64,000 nucleotides of DNA from Solibaculum_A intestinale (GTDB lineage: Bacteria > Bacillota > Clostridia > Oscillospirales > Acutalibacteraceae), in contig NZ_JBBMFD010000004.1 in assembly GCF_040096205.1 (NCBI RefSeq), positions 1 to 64,000 of the forward strand, read 5' to 3'. Both the position numbers and the translations under genes were made by a program. Each line of letters begins with the position of its first letter. The first letter of the stretch is position 1. Positions 51,600 through 61,166 of the stretch are shown piece after piece. The notes beneath the pieces are model-generated. The model worked only from the letters and a program-made list of their open reading frames with translations, had not been told where the DNA came from and searched no databases.

Positions 51600-52040
51600 T
51601 TTTCCAAGTGTTCCCGGTGTTTTACCGGCGACTTGTATATATTACTATAAGTCGCGGGGATTGTCAACACCCAATGCAAAATTTTTCGGCAAGAAATTTG
51701 CATGTATGTCAGCGCTCATTTTGTCGGCAGAAATTCCAATGGAAACCGGTTTGGTATGCTTCCCGCTTCGATAGAAGCCGTACACAAACGGAAGCCTTTT
51801 TCGTTGCCGCTGGTTCCCATGATTCAGGGTATGCGCATACAAAGAAAAATATACCTGCAAATGCAAAAAGCAACCCTTTTTTCTGTGCATGAAAAAAGAA
51901 CCGGCCGCCGCATATTTCTTCTTTTCCCCGGTCATACTATTACCGCAATGAGAACAAACCAATTGCGTTTGCTTGTTCTCAACGCAAGAGCAGCCGGCGG
52001 CTAATTCCGCCGGCTGCTTTCCTGTGTAATACCGTAAATT
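51600..52040. other. Intergenic region with hairpins
   Basis: No credible gene in about 440 bases upstream of the tRNA operon. GCAGCCGGCGG/CCGCCGGCTGC (51990-52017) is a strong hairpin with TTTC after it on the plus strand, and GAGAACAA/TTGTTCTC (near 51950-51980) a weaker one. The tRNA promoter must lie within, but I could not fix its boxes. Confidence 0.5.
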
Positions 52041-52043
52041 AAG

Positions 52044-52089
52044 AAAAAGAGCGCGTAGGAGGGCCATTCAGGCCCTACGCGCTCTTTTT
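52044..52089. terminator. Terminator of the topoisomerase operon
   Basis: AAAAAGAGCGCGTA pairs with TACGCGCTCTTTTT, with an inner GGGCC/GGCCC stem, 20 bases after the subunit A stop. Confidence 0.85.
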
Positions 52090-52108
52090 GATACACACTG
52101 CCCGGCGG

Positions 52109-54340
52109 TTAAGATAGGGTCAACTGTTCTCCAATGTCCTCCTGGGCGGGCAAGGCGCCGGTAGCGGGGATATTCTTGGTGCGGTACCGGTCTGGCTTTG
52201 CGAGCATCCCATCCTTATAAGGGGTTACGGCCGCCATCCGGTGGTTTTTCTTCAGGGTCATCACCGAAACGCCGATGGTATCCCGGGTGGCCTTGGGAGA
52301 AATGGCTCCCGTGTGCACCAGGAGCATCCGGCGGGAGGAAGACTTGAGGAGTACCTCCCGGTCCTCGGGCAGATAGAGAATCCCAGCTAAAGGCGACTTG
52401 TCCGAATAGGCGTTTACCAGCTTCTTGCGGTTGGTCTTGGTGGCGTATTTCTCGAAGGACACCTTCGCAGCCTTGCCGTTTTCGAACACAAAGAGCATGA
52501 AGCCCGCATAATCCTTGGTGGCCACCAAGTAGATCACGTTCTCGCCCTCGTCCATTCCCAGCTTTGCGGGAATATAGTCGCCGAGCGTGCTGATGCGGGT
52601 GTCGTCAAAATCGGAAGCCTTGGCTTTATAGACCTTACACTGGTCGGTAAAGAACAAAAGGTCGGTATTGTTGGTAGCCTCCATTGCCTGGGCTACCGCA
52701 TCCCCCTCCTTGAGCTTATGCTCCGAACTCATGCGAAGAGACTGGGGGGTGACCTTCTTAAAGTACCCTTCCCTCGTCAGGAACAGGTGGACCGGGTAAT
52801 CGGGCACCTCCTCCTCGATCTCCATATCCTTCACCTCGTAAAGGATTTCCGACCGGCGGGGCTGGCCGTATTTCTGAGCGATGGCGGTCAGTTCCTTGAT
52901 GATGATCTCTTTTACCTTGCGTTCGCTGCCTAAAATAGCGGTGAGCTCTTCGATTTCCTTCTCCAGCTTCTCGGTTTCCTCCATGCGCTTGAGGATGTAT
53001 TCCCGGTTTAGATGGCGAAGCCGGATTTCCGCTACGTATTCCGCCTGGATTTCGTCGATGCCGAACCCGATCATCAGATTCGGTACCACCTCCGCTTCCT
53101 CTTCGGTTTCCCGGACGATGCGGATGGCTTTGTCGATGTCCAGCAGGATTTTGGACAGGCCCTTGAGCAGATGCAGCTTGTCCTGGGCTTTTTTTAGATC
53201 AAAGGACACCCGGCGGCGCACGCAGCTGCTGCGGAATTTCACCCATTCGTTTAAAAGCTCCTTAATGCCCATCACCTTGGGCACTCCGCCGATGAGCACG
53301 TTGAAGTTACACGAGAAGGTATCCTCCAGGGGCGTCATTTTGTAGAGCTTCTGCATCAGCTTGTCCGGATCCGCGCCCCGCTTTAAGTCAATGGTGATTT
53401 TCAGGCCCGCCAGGCCCGTCTCGTCCCGGATGTCCGCCACTTCCCGGACCTTCGCGCTTTTGACCAGCTCCACCACCTTGTCGATGATCGCTTCAATGGT
53501 CGTGGTGGGTGGAATCTGAGTAATGTCGATGCAGTGGCTCTCCTTGTCGTACTGGTAGACCGCGCGCACCCGCACACCGCCCCGGCCGGTGCGGTAGATC
53601 TTATCAAACCCGTCCCGGTCGTAGAGAATGCGCCCGCCCAAAGGAAAATCCGGCGCCTGCAGCGTGGAAGCCACGTCGTGGTCCGGGTCCTTCATCAGGG
53701 CGATGGTGGTCTCGCAGACCTCCCTGAGGTTAAACGGGCAGATGGAACTTGCCATACTGACCGCGATGCCGGTGTTGGCGTTGACGAGCACCGTGGGAAA
53801 CGCCGCGGGCAGCAGAGTGGGTTCCTTTAAGGTATTGTCGTAATTGTCCACAAAGTCCACGGTGTTCTTGTCGATATCCCGGAAGAGCTCCTGGCAGATG
53901 GAATCGAGCTTTACCTCGGTGTACCGGGAGGCGGCGTACATCATGTCTCTGGAATAGGACTTGCCGAAGTTCCCCTTCGAATCCACAAAGGGATGCAGCA
54001 GGGTTTCGTTTCCCCGGGAGAGACGGACCATGGTTTCGTAAATGGCGGCGTCCCCGTGGGGGTTTAGCTTCATGGTGGAGCCCACTACGTTGGCGGACTT
54101 GGTCCGCGGCCCGGTCAGAAGCCCCATCTTGTACATGGTGTAAAGCAGCTTGCGGTGGGAAGGTTTGAACCCGTCGATCTCCGGCAAGGCCCGGGAGACG
54201 ATGACGCTCATGGCGTAGGGCATGTAATTCTTCTCCAGCGTATCGGTAATGGGCTGGATGACCACCTCCCCCGCGCCTTCGATGTACCCCTTCATGGCGG
54301 GCTTTCTTTGGGGCGCAGACTTTCGTTTTCTCGGCGGCAT
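52109..54340 (-). CDS. parC: Topoisomerase IV-like subunit A (ParC/GyrA family)
   Basis: 743 residues. Type IIA breakage-reunion domain with YAMSVIVSRALPEIDGFKPS and catalytic Tyr in AASRYTEVKL, coiled coil at about 430-480, and a short C-terminal region without a clear set of GyrA-box beta-pinwheel repeats. Compared with gyrase it keeps SHRKLLYTMY in place of the usual VHRRILY. Partner is the next gene. Cuts and passes duplexes to unlink chromosomes. The basic head (PPRKRKSAPQRK) is unusual. Confidence 0.88.
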   Translation of the reverse strand: MPPRKRKSAPQRKPAMKGYIEGAGEVVIQPITDTLEKNYMPYAMSVIVSRALPEIDGFKPSHRKLLYTMYKMGLLTGPRTKSANVVGSTMKLNPHGDAAIYETMVRLSRGNETLLHPFVDSKGNFGKSYSRDMMYAASRYTEVKLDSICQELFRDIDKNTVDFVDNYDNTLKEPTLLPAAFPTVLVNANTGIAVSMASSICPFNLREVCETTIALMKDPDHDVASTLQAPDFPLGGRILYDRDGFDKIYRTGRGGVRVRAVYQYDKESHCIDITQIPPTTTIEAIIDKVVELVKSAKVREVADIRDETGLAGLKITIDLKRGADPDKLMQKLYKMTPLEDTFSCNFNVLIGGVPKVMGIKELLNEWVKFRSSCVRRRVSFDLKKAQDKLHLLKGLSKILLDIDKAIRIVRETEEEAEVVPNLMIGFGIDEIQAEYVAEIRLRHLNREYILKRMEETEKLEKEIEELTAILGSERKVKEIIIKELTAIAQKYGQPRRSEILYEVKDMEIEEEVPDYPVHLFLTREGYFKKVTPQSLRMSSEHKLKEGDAVAQAMEATNNTDLLFFTDQCKVYKAKASDFDDTRISTLGDYIPAKLGMDEGENVIYLVATKDYAGFMLFVFENGKAAKVSFEKYATKTNRKKLVNAYSDKSPLAGILYLPEDREVLLKSSSRRMLLVHTGAISPKATRDTIGVSVMTLKKNHRMAAVTPYKDGMLAKPDRYRTKNIPATGALPAQEDIGEQLTLS

Positions 54341-54358
54341 ACGGATCCTCCTTTCCCG

Positions 54359-56344
54359 TTAAGATACGTCGGCCATATCCAGGTAATCCTGGCCGAACTG
54401 CGAAATAAAATCCTTGCGTCCGGGCAGATTGTCCCCCAGAAGCAGGTCGAACATGGCGGCGGTTTTTTCCACCTCGGCCGCCGTCACCTGAATGAGCCGA
54501 CGGGTATCCGGGTTCATAGTGGTCAAGCTCATCATTTCCGGTTCGTTCTCGCCAAGCCCCTTGGATCGCTGGAGGGTGTACTTCACGTCCCCGATCTTCT
54601 GCAACACCTGGGTCTTTTCCCGGTCAGAATAGGCAAAATAGGTTTCATCCCTGGTGGTGATCTCGTAAAGGGGCGATTCGGCAATAAATACCTTTCCCTC
54701 GTCAATGAGGGTGGGCATAAGCCGGTAAAGCATGGTGAGAATCAGGGTACGGATCTGAAACCCGTCCACGTCCGCGTCGGTGCAGATGATGACCTTGTTC
54801 CAGCGCAGGGCGCTCAGATCAAAGGAGGAGATGTCTTTGTTGGCCTTGGTTTTGACCTCCACCCCGCAGCCGAGCACCTTGCAAAGGTCGGTGATGATGT
54901 CGTTTTTAAAAATGCGGTCGTAGTCGGCTTTCAGGCAGTTCAAAATTTTGCCCCGCACCGGGATAATGGCCTGAAAATCCGGGTTTCTGGCCTGCTTACA
55001 GGCGCCCAGGGCGGAGTCTCCCTCCACGATGTACACTTCCCGGATGGAGGTGTCCTTGCTGCGGCAGTCGACGAACTTTTCCACGCGGTTGGACAGGTCG
55101 ATGTTGCCAGAGAGCTTTTTGCGGCTGGTGATGCGCAACTTCTCCGCTTCCTCCCGGCTTCGCTTGTTCACAAGCACCTGGGCGGCGATTTTCTCTGCGT
55201 CCAGGGGGTTCTCGATGAAATAAACCTCCAGCTGATGGCGCAGAAACTCGGTCATGGCCTCCTGGATGAACTTGTTGTTGATGGCCTTTTTGGTCTGGTT
55301 TTCGTAAGAGGTCTGAGTGGAGAAGGAAGAAATGACCACGATCAGACAGTCGGCCACGTCCTGAAAGGTAATCTTGCTTTCCGACTGCTTGTATTTGGAG
55401 TTTTGCTTGAGCCAGGCGTCGATCTGGGAAACGAAGGCGGAGCGCACCGCCTTCTCCGGCGCGCCCCCATACTCGAGCCAGCTGGAATTGTGGTAGTATT
55501 CCGCGGTGCAGACCTTGTTGGAAAAGCAGACGGCGGCGTTGATCTTCACCTTGTATTCCGGCTTGTCCGCCCGGTCCCGGCCCCGGCGCTCGGTCTGCCA
55601 CAGCTGCACTCCGGTCATGGCCGTATCCCCAGCCAGCTCCGCCACATGGTCGGCAATGCCGTTTTCATAGAGGTACTCGTAGGTTTCAAACCCGTTCTTT
55701 CCCTCGTCCTTCAAAAGAAAGCGCAGCCCCGCGTTGACGATGGCCTGGCGCTTTAAAATATCCTGGTAGTATTCGAGAGGGATCGCAATGTCGGTAAACA
55801 CCTGCAAGTCCGGGCGCCAACGAATTCGAGTCCCGGTGGGATGACGGGGAGACGCCGGTTCCTTGTGAAGCCCGCCCACGTTTTCTCCGCGCTCGAAATG
55901 CAGGGTATACTTTGTGCCGTCCCGGTAGATTTCCACGTCCATATACTCGGAAGAATACTGGGTGGCGCACAAGCCCAAGCCATTGAGGCCCAGAGAGAAT
56001 TCATAGCTTTCCGCGTCCATATTGTTGTACTTGCCTCCCGCGTACAGCTCGCAGAAAACCAACTCCCAGTTGAACTTCTCCTCTTTGGGATTATAGTCCA
56101 CCGGGATGCCGCGCCCAAAGTCCTCCACTTCCACCGAGCCGTCCCCATAGCGGGTGACGATAATTTGCTTGCCGAAGCCCTCTCTCGCCTCGTCGATGGA
56201 GTTGGAAAGAATCTCGAACACCGAATGCTCGCAGCCCTCCAGCCCGTCCGACCCAAAGATAACCGCCGGGCGTTTGCGCACCCGGTCCGCCCCTTTGAGC
56301 GAGGATATGCTGTCATTTCCGTACTCCTGTTTTTTCTTTGCCAT
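54359..56344 (-). CDS. parE: Topoisomerase IV-like subunit B (ParE/GyrB family)
   Basis: 661 residues. GHKL ATPase with ILSNSIDEAREGFG, VEDFGRGIPVD and GLNGLG, transducer domain, and TOPRIM with EGDSALGA and CTDADVDG. The start at ATG 56344 has AAGGAGAGG; the frame is open to 56419 without a site. Forms the operon with subunit A (18-base gap). Slightly atypical EGDSALG replaces EGDSAGG, as in the divergent second type II topoisomerase of Clostridia. Confidence 0.88.
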   Translation of the reverse strand: MAKKKQEYGNDSISSLKGADRVRKRPAVIFGSDGLEGCEHSVFEILSNSIDEAREGFGKQIIVTRYGDGSVEVEDFGRGIPVDYNPKEEKFNWELVFCELYAGGKYNNMDAESYEFSLGLNGLGLCATQYSSEYMDVEIYRDGTKYTLHFERGENVGGLHKEPASPRHPTGTRIRWRPDLQVFTDIAIPLEYYQDILKRQAIVNAGLRFLLKDEGKNGFETYEYLYENGIADHVAELAGDTAMTGVQLWQTERRGRDRADKPEYKVKINAAVCFSNKVCTAEYYHNSSWLEYGGAPEKAVRSAFVSQIDAWLKQNSKYKQSESKITFQDVADCLIVVISSFSTQTSYENQTKKAINNKFIQEAMTEFLRHQLEVYFIENPLDAEKIAAQVLVNKRSREEAEKLRITSRKKLSGNIDLSNRVEKFVDCRSKDTSIREVYIVEGDSALGACKQARNPDFQAIIPVRGKILNCLKADYDRIFKNDIITDLCKVLGCGVEVKTKANKDISSFDLSALRWNKVIICTDADVDGFQIRTLILTMLYRLMPTLIDEGKVFIAESPLYEITTRDETYFAYSDREKTQVLQKIGDVKYTLQRSKGLGENEPEMMSLTTMNPDTRRLIQVTAAEVEKTAAMFDLLLGDNLPGRKDFISQFGQDYLDMADVS

Positions 56345-56623
56345 GTTGCCTCTCCTTCCGGCATGGATTGCTTTTTGCCGCAAAGACGGCATACGCTCAA
56401 ATGTAGAAAATTTTTCCATTATCGAAAACGCTTATATTTATTCAATTTACACCATTCCCGAAACTCTGTCAAGTATACCAGCTGGATGGTCCTCTTTACA
56501 CAGATACAACCGAATTCCATACTGCTGGGTATATGTTTTATTGTTATGGAAAAAACGGTCCTCTGTTTTCATCCGCTTCGGCTCTCGGCGTTGAGACCTA
56601 TGAAAAGATGGCGTACGACTCAT

Positions 56624-57073
56624 TTATTCGACCTCTTTTGCAAAAAACACGTCCTGTTGCGCTTCTATAAACCCATTCTTTTTATAAAAGTAATATGCAG
56701 GAGCATTTTTATTCGTTTTCAATATAATTCGTTTGATTCCTCTTTCCCGGAGAAATATTTCGATTTGCCGCAAGAACTCCGTACCCGCGCCAGAGCCCTG
56801 CTTCTCTGTTTTGATCCCAAGGTCATCAATACAATACTCCGTACCGGTATACCAATGCCTAACTCTTCCAAGCGAAACGCCAATCATTTGTCCATTCTCA
56901 AATAACCCGAGCGCCAATGAGTTGGGGTTTCCGACCAAATCCACAATATACGCGCAAAACTGAGCTTCATCGCTCCAATCATCGTTCCATGGGGCCGCTG
57001 AAAAGGCGTCACGAATCAAATTCCGGATTTCTCCACTCTCAGCAATACTTAGTTTTCTCAGTTCAAAATTCAT
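56624..57073 (-). CDS. GNAT family N-acetyltransferase
   Basis: 149 residues. Acetyl-CoA-binding pattern DDLGIKTEKQGSGAGTEFL and end motif LKTNKNAPAYYFYKKNGF. Substrate unknown. AAAGGGG precedes the ATG. Stands alone between the topoisomerase and ftsH operons; the 200 bases up to 56624 hold no other gene. Confidence 0.9.
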   Translation of the reverse strand: MNFELRKLSIAESGEIRNLIRDAFSAAPWNDDWSDEAQFCAYIVDLVGNPNSLALGLFENGQMIGVSLGRVRHWYTGTEYCIDDLGIKTEKQGSGAGTEFLRQIEIFLRERGIKRIILKTNKNAPAYYFYKKNGFIEAQQDVFFAKEVE

Positions 57074-57111
57074 TTTAATACCCCTTTCTGCCGTATTGAG
57101 AAAATAAAAAA

Positions 57112-57138
57112 CGTATGCAAGGACCAGCCTTGCATACG
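57112..57138. other. 11-bp hairpin upstream of the GNAT gene
   Basis: CGTATGCAAGG pairs with CCTTGCATACG around five bases, 40 bases upstream of the GNAT start. Possible operator or end of the ftsH readthrough transcript. Confidence 0.45.
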
Positions 57139-57261
57139 GAAAAGGTGCTCAACCGATGGATGTTCTGCTTTTTTATTTTATCAACCGTTGGGAGAAATGT
57201 CAATCCAACGTACAAAAGCCTTTCTTTGTCCGAGACGATTGCCGTCTTTTGGGAAAACGAT

Positions 57262-57291
57262 AAGCAGGAGCGTCAAAAGGCGCTCCTGCTT
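57262..57291 (-). terminator. Hairpin after ftsH
   Basis: AAGCAGGAGCG/CGCTCCTGCTT, 15 bases after the ftsH stop, with a weak T-rich tail. Likely end of the gdpP-ftsH transcript. Confidence 0.7.
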
Positions 57292-57305
57292 TGCATATGA
57301 AGCCA

Positions 57306-59252
57306 TTATTCCTTGTCGTTCAAGGTATGGTTCTCCTCAGAGGAGTCGGTGCCCAGGTAGTTCTGAGGCATTGCCGATTCCTCCACCTGTTTGGGTTCCG
57401 CTTCCATAATAGCCCGGAATTCCTCTCCGGAAAGCTTCTCTCCGCTGAAGAGGGCCATGGCAACCTCGTGCAGCTTCGCCATATGATCGGTGAGGATCTT
57501 CTCGCAGTGACGGTAGCCGGTCATCACGATGTTGTGCACTTCGTTGTCAATCTTGTTGGCCAGCTCCTCGGAATACTCGCGGGTATGGCCGAAGTCACGG
57601 CCCAGGAATACCTCGTTCTGGCTGGAACTGTAAGAAATCGGGCCGATGGTATCGCTCATGCCGTATTTCATGACCATCTTTTTGGCCATGTCGGTGGCCC
57701 GCTCGATATCGTTGGAAGCACCGGTGGAAATGTCGCCCAGCACCACCGCTTCCGCCACCCGGCCGCCCAAGAGGCTGACGATCTGCTCGTTCATCTCCAG
57801 CTTGGTCATGTGAGCCTTATCCTCTTTGGGCAGAGACATGGTATAACCGCCCGCCATGCCCCGGGGGATAATCGAAATCTGATGGACCGGGTCCTGAGTC
57901 GGCAGGAAATAAGACGCAATGGCGTGGCCCGCCTCGTGATAGGACGTAATCTTCTTATCCCGCTCGTTGACCACGTGAGAACGCTTCTCCACGCCCATGA
58001 CCACCTTGATGGTGGCTTCCTCCACCTCGGCCATGGTGATGGCCTTGAGGCCCTTGCGGGCGGCCAGGAGCGCCGACTCGTTGAGCAGGTTCTCCAAATC
58101 CGCGCCGGTAAAGCCGGAGGTGGTTTTCGCAATGGTGGACAGGTCCACGTCCGGGGCAATGGGCTTGCCTCTGGCGTGTACCTTCAAAATCTCTTCTCTG
58201 CCCTTGATGTCCGGATAGCCCACCATAATCTGGCGGTCGAACCGGCCCGGACGCATCAGGGCGGGATCCAGGATATCCGCGCGGTTGGTGGCCGCGATCA
58301 TGATGACGCCTTCGTTGGCGCCAAAGCCGTCCATTTCCACAAGCAACTGGTTTAGCGTCTGCTCGCGCTCGTCGTGGCCGCCGCCGAGACCCGCGCCGCG
58401 CTGACGGCCAACCGCGTCGATTTCGTCGATAAAGATGATGCAGGGCGCGTTCTTCTTGGCCTGCTCAAACAGGTCGCGCACACGGGACGCACCTACGCCT
58501 ACGAACATCTCCACAAAGTCAGAGCCGGAGATGGAGAAAAACGGAACGCCCGCTTCGCCCGCCACCGCGCGGGCCAGCAAGGTTTTACCGGTACCGGGAG
58601 GGCCCACCAGCAGCACGCCCTTGGGCACCCGGGCGCCCAGCTCGTTAAACTTGCGGGAGTTTTTGAGGAAGTCCACGATTTCCCGGAGCTCTTCCTTTTC
58701 CTCGTCCGCGCCCGCCACATCTGCAAAGGTGGTTTTCCTCTTTTCGTCCGAAACCTGCTTGACCTTGGCCTTACCGAAGTTCATGGTTTTCGAACCGCCG
58801 TCGAGTCCCTGGGTCATCCGCCGCATCATAAAGACGTACAGAAGCACCATGGCAACGATCAGGATGATGGTGGGCAGGAAGCTTAGCAGCCAGGGCATAT
58901 CCGACGCCGGCTGGTATTCGTATTTCATCTGGTCGGCGGGAGCCTTGCCTTCGTTGTACGCTTCGATGTAGGGCAGGGTGTCTTCCCGGAAGATGGTCAG
59001 GTTCGCAAGCTTATAGCTGATTTTTTTCTTGGTGCCGTCTTCCTCGTTGACGATCATCTCCATGTTACCGCTGCCCGTGTCCACCACAAATTCAGAGACC
59101 TTCTCGTCTTTAAAATACTGGAGGATTTCCGAGTATTGCAGGGTTTTCTGCGGCGTGGACATCAAAAACATGTACACCACGATGATGATCAAAATGGGAA
59201 CACCCGCGTAGATTAACAGATTCCGGACATGTTTATTCAAGTATTTATTCAC
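57306..59252 (-). CDS. ftsH: ATP-dependent zinc metalloprotease FtsH
   Basis: 648 residues. Two N-terminal membrane helices enclosing a small extracytoplasmic domain, AAA+ module with Walker A GPPGTGKTLLA, Walker B IIFIDEIDAVG and SRH ATNRADILDPALMRPGRFD, and the protease site HEAGHA with downstream Asp (TGASNDIERAT). It degrades membrane and regulatory proteins. GTG 59252 has AAAGG eight bases upstream; a TTG at 59240 with AAGGAG is an alternative start. Downstream of hpt. Confidence 0.96.
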   Translation of the reverse strand: MNKYLNKHVRNLLIYAGVPILIIIVVYMFLMSTPQKTLQYSEILQYFKDEKVSEFVVDTGSGNMEMIVNEEDGTKKKISYKLANLTIFREDTLPYIEAYNEGKAPADQMKYEYQPASDMPWLLSFLPTIILIVAMVLLYVFMMRRMTQGLDGGSKTMNFGKAKVKQVSDEKRKTTFADVAGADEEKEELREIVDFLKNSRKFNELGARVPKGVLLVGPPGTGKTLLARAVAGEAGVPFFSISGSDFVEMFVGVGASRVRDLFEQAKKNAPCIIFIDEIDAVGRQRGAGLGGGHDEREQTLNQLLVEMDGFGANEGVIMIAATNRADILDPALMRPGRFDRQIMVGYPDIKGREEILKVHARGKPIAPDVDLSTIAKTTSGFTGADLENLLNESALLAARKGLKAITMAEVEEATIKVVMGVEKRSHVVNERDKKITSYHEAGHAIASYFLPTQDPVHQISIIPRGMAGGYTMSLPKEDKAHMTKLEMNEQIVSLLGGRVAEAVVLGDISTGASNDIERATDMAKKMVMKYGMSDTIGPISYSSSQNEVFLGRDFGHTREYSEELANKIDNEVHNIVMTGYRHCEKILTDHMAKLHEVAMALFSGEKLSGEEFRAIMEAEPKQVEESAMPQNYLGTDSSEENHTLNDKE

Positions 59253-59286
59253 TCCTTGCGCCTTTGTGACAGGCGTAATCTCTCAA

Positions 59287-59823
59287 TTACGAGTCAATGA
59301 ACTCTGGCTTCAATACCCCGATGAACGGGAGATTGCGGTACTTTTCATTATAGTCAAGCCCATAGCCCACAATGAACCGGTCCTCTACCAGGGCACCCGT
59401 GTAATCCGGGAACACCTCGCTTAAGCGCCGGGCGGGCTTGTCGAGCAGAGTGCAGATTTTAATGCTGGCCGGGTTTCTTGCTTTTAATGTTTTGAGTATA
59501 TAAGAAAGGGTCATGCCGCTGTCGAGAATGTCCTCCACAATCAGCACATCATAACCCTCGATTGGCTTTTTCAAATCCATAAGAATCCGGACCATGCCGG
59601 AGGGTTTGGTTCCTTCGTAGCTGGAAATCGCCATAAAGTCCACACAGCAGGGCACGGTGATGGCGCGCATCAGGTCCGCAATGAACATAAACGAGCCTTT
59701 TAAAATCCCTACTATAAGTAAATTCTTTCCGATATAGTCCCGGCTTATTCTCTCGCCCAGACCGCTGACGATCCGCATGAGTTCCTTTTCATCAAAAAGA
59801 ACCGACTCCACATCCTCCATCAT
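59287..59823 (-). CDS. hpt: Hypoxanthine phosphoribosyltransferase
   Basis: 178 residues. PRPP-binding loop VLIVEDILDSGMTL, LLIVGILKGSF near the start and RFIVGYGLDYNEKYR near the end. Salvages hypoxanthine and guanine. The ATG overlaps the tilS stop (ATGA), as in the common tilS-hpt-ftsH order. Confidence 0.96.
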   Translation of the reverse strand: MMEDVESVLFDEKELMRIVSGLGERISRDYIGKNLLIVGILKGSFMFIADLMRAITVPCCVDFMAISSYEGTKPSGMVRILMDLKKPIEGYDVLIVEDILDSGMTLSYILKTLKARNPASIKICTLLDKPARRLSEVFPDYTGALVEDRFIVGYGLDYNEKYRNLPFIGVLKPEFIDS

Positions 59824-61166
59824 AAGCCATCTTCCTCCCTAACGTCAAGTAGCAGCAGGGAAATCGTTTCCCCCGTGGCCGTTACCCGCCGGTCGCATCC
59901 AAACCCTTCCACCCACACGATTCCTTCGTCATCCTCCACCACGGCGACCGCGTCCCGGTCTTTGGGCGGGATGTTCGCTTCCTGAAAGAGCTTTTTCAGA
60001 GATTTGGTGCAGTTTCGCCTGGAAAGAGTGAGCTTATCGCCGGGCCGGCGGCTTCGGACCCGTAAAGTTCCCTTTATTTTAGCATAGTCAAGGGCATGAT
60101 AAAATAAAAAATTGTAAACATTCTGTCCGTCCCGTTCCATTTTCTGCGTGCAAATCCAGCGGCAGCCTACTTTGGTTTCTCCCGGGACGGCAAGGGCTGT
60201 GGCCGGCAGGAACGTTTTCTCTTCCTCCTCTTTTCCAGAAACCGTCAGCCTGCCGCGCTGCACCGTCATACGCACGCCGCCGGGCAGGTCTGTGCTTCCT
60301 CCTCCATGGAGAATCCCGGTAAGCGCCGGTTCATGCGCCGCGCCTATGGACCCGCCCGCATTCTTTGCCAACCGCACCAAGGCGCGAAACCGCAGTGGGG
60401 AAGGCAGCTTTGCCAAAGCGGCGGCATCGAACCCCTCGTCTTTTTTGGCAGCCGAAAGGGCGTTCTGTGCCAGGGTTTCCAAGAGCTCCTCTTCCTCCCG
60501 CAGAAACCGAGTCATGCGGGAAATCCCGGAAAGCAAGCTTGGGTTGAGACCTTTTAGCACCGGTGTCACCGAAAGACGAAGCTGGTTGCGGGCAAATTCA
60601 CTGGAAAGGTTGGAAGAATCGGTCACATAGGATAGGCCGTGGGTCTTGCAGTAGGCCTCGATTTCCGCTCGTTCAAAGAAAAGCAGCGGGCGGATGATCC
60701 TTTCCCGCACCGGTGGGATGCCGCACAAGCCTTTGAGCCCCGTTCCCCGGACTAGGTTTAAAAGAACGGTTTCCAGATTGTCGTCGGCGGTGTGGGCGGT
60801 GGCAAGTACGGCACCGTGCTTTTTCGCCTGCGCCTCCAAGAAGGCGTAACGAAGCCGCCGGGCGCATTCCTCCACCGATTCCCCGGTACACGCCGCTTCC
60901 CCTTTGACGTCCACCCGCGTGCTGAAATATGGGACCGACCAGGCTTCGCAAAGGGTTCGGCAAAAAGCCTCGTCCCGGTCCGCCTCGTCCCCACGCAGGC
61001 CGTGATGGACGTGCCCCGCCAGCACCGTCAGCTTCCGGGTTTTCCGAAGCAGAACAAAACGATGAAGAAGCGAAACCGAATCGGCTCCTCCCGACAGGGC
61101 GACCAGCACGGTTTCGCTTGCGCAGAGCATATGAAACTGCTCGAGAGTCTCAACAAATTTATCCAT
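59820..61166 (-). CDS. tilS: tRNA(Ile)-lysidine synthetase
   Basis: 448 residues. PP-loop VALSGGADSVSLLH, HVHHGLRG, and LATAHTADDNLETVLLNLVRGTG, then the substrate-binding and C-terminal domains (TLRVRSRRPGDKLTL). Converts C34 of the ATA-reading tRNA-Ile to lysidine; essential. ATG 61166 fits the domain start and overlaps the dnaB stop by eight bases. The longer frame to 61391 is a shadow of dnaB. Confidence 0.95.
   Translation of the reverse strand: MDKFVETLEQFHMLCASETVLVALSGGADSVSLLHRFVLLRKTRKLTVLAGHVHHGLRGDEADRDEAFCRTLCEAWSVPYFSTRVDVKGEAACTGESVEECARRLRYAFLEAQAKKHGAVLATAHTADDNLETVLLNLVRGTGLKGLCGIPPVRERIIRPLLFFERAEIEAYCKTHGLSYVTDSSNLSSEFARNQLRLSVTPVLKGLNPSLLSGISRMTRFLREEEELLETLAQNALSAAKKDEGFDAAALAKLPSPLRFRALVRLAKNAGGSIGAAHEPALTGILHGGGSTDLPGGVRMTVQRGRLTVSGKEEEEKTFLPATALAVPGETKVGCRWICTQKMERDGQNVYNFLFYHALDYAKIKGTLRVRSRRPGDKLTLSRRNCTKSLKKLFQEANIPPKDRDAVAVVEDDEGIVWVEGFGCDRRVTATGETISLLLLDVREEDGL

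Noticed and set aside
51645..52067. 140-codon minus-strand frame between the topoisomerase and tRNA operons
   Set aside because: Crosses two strong hairpins, lacks a ribosome site, and shows no recognisable motif.
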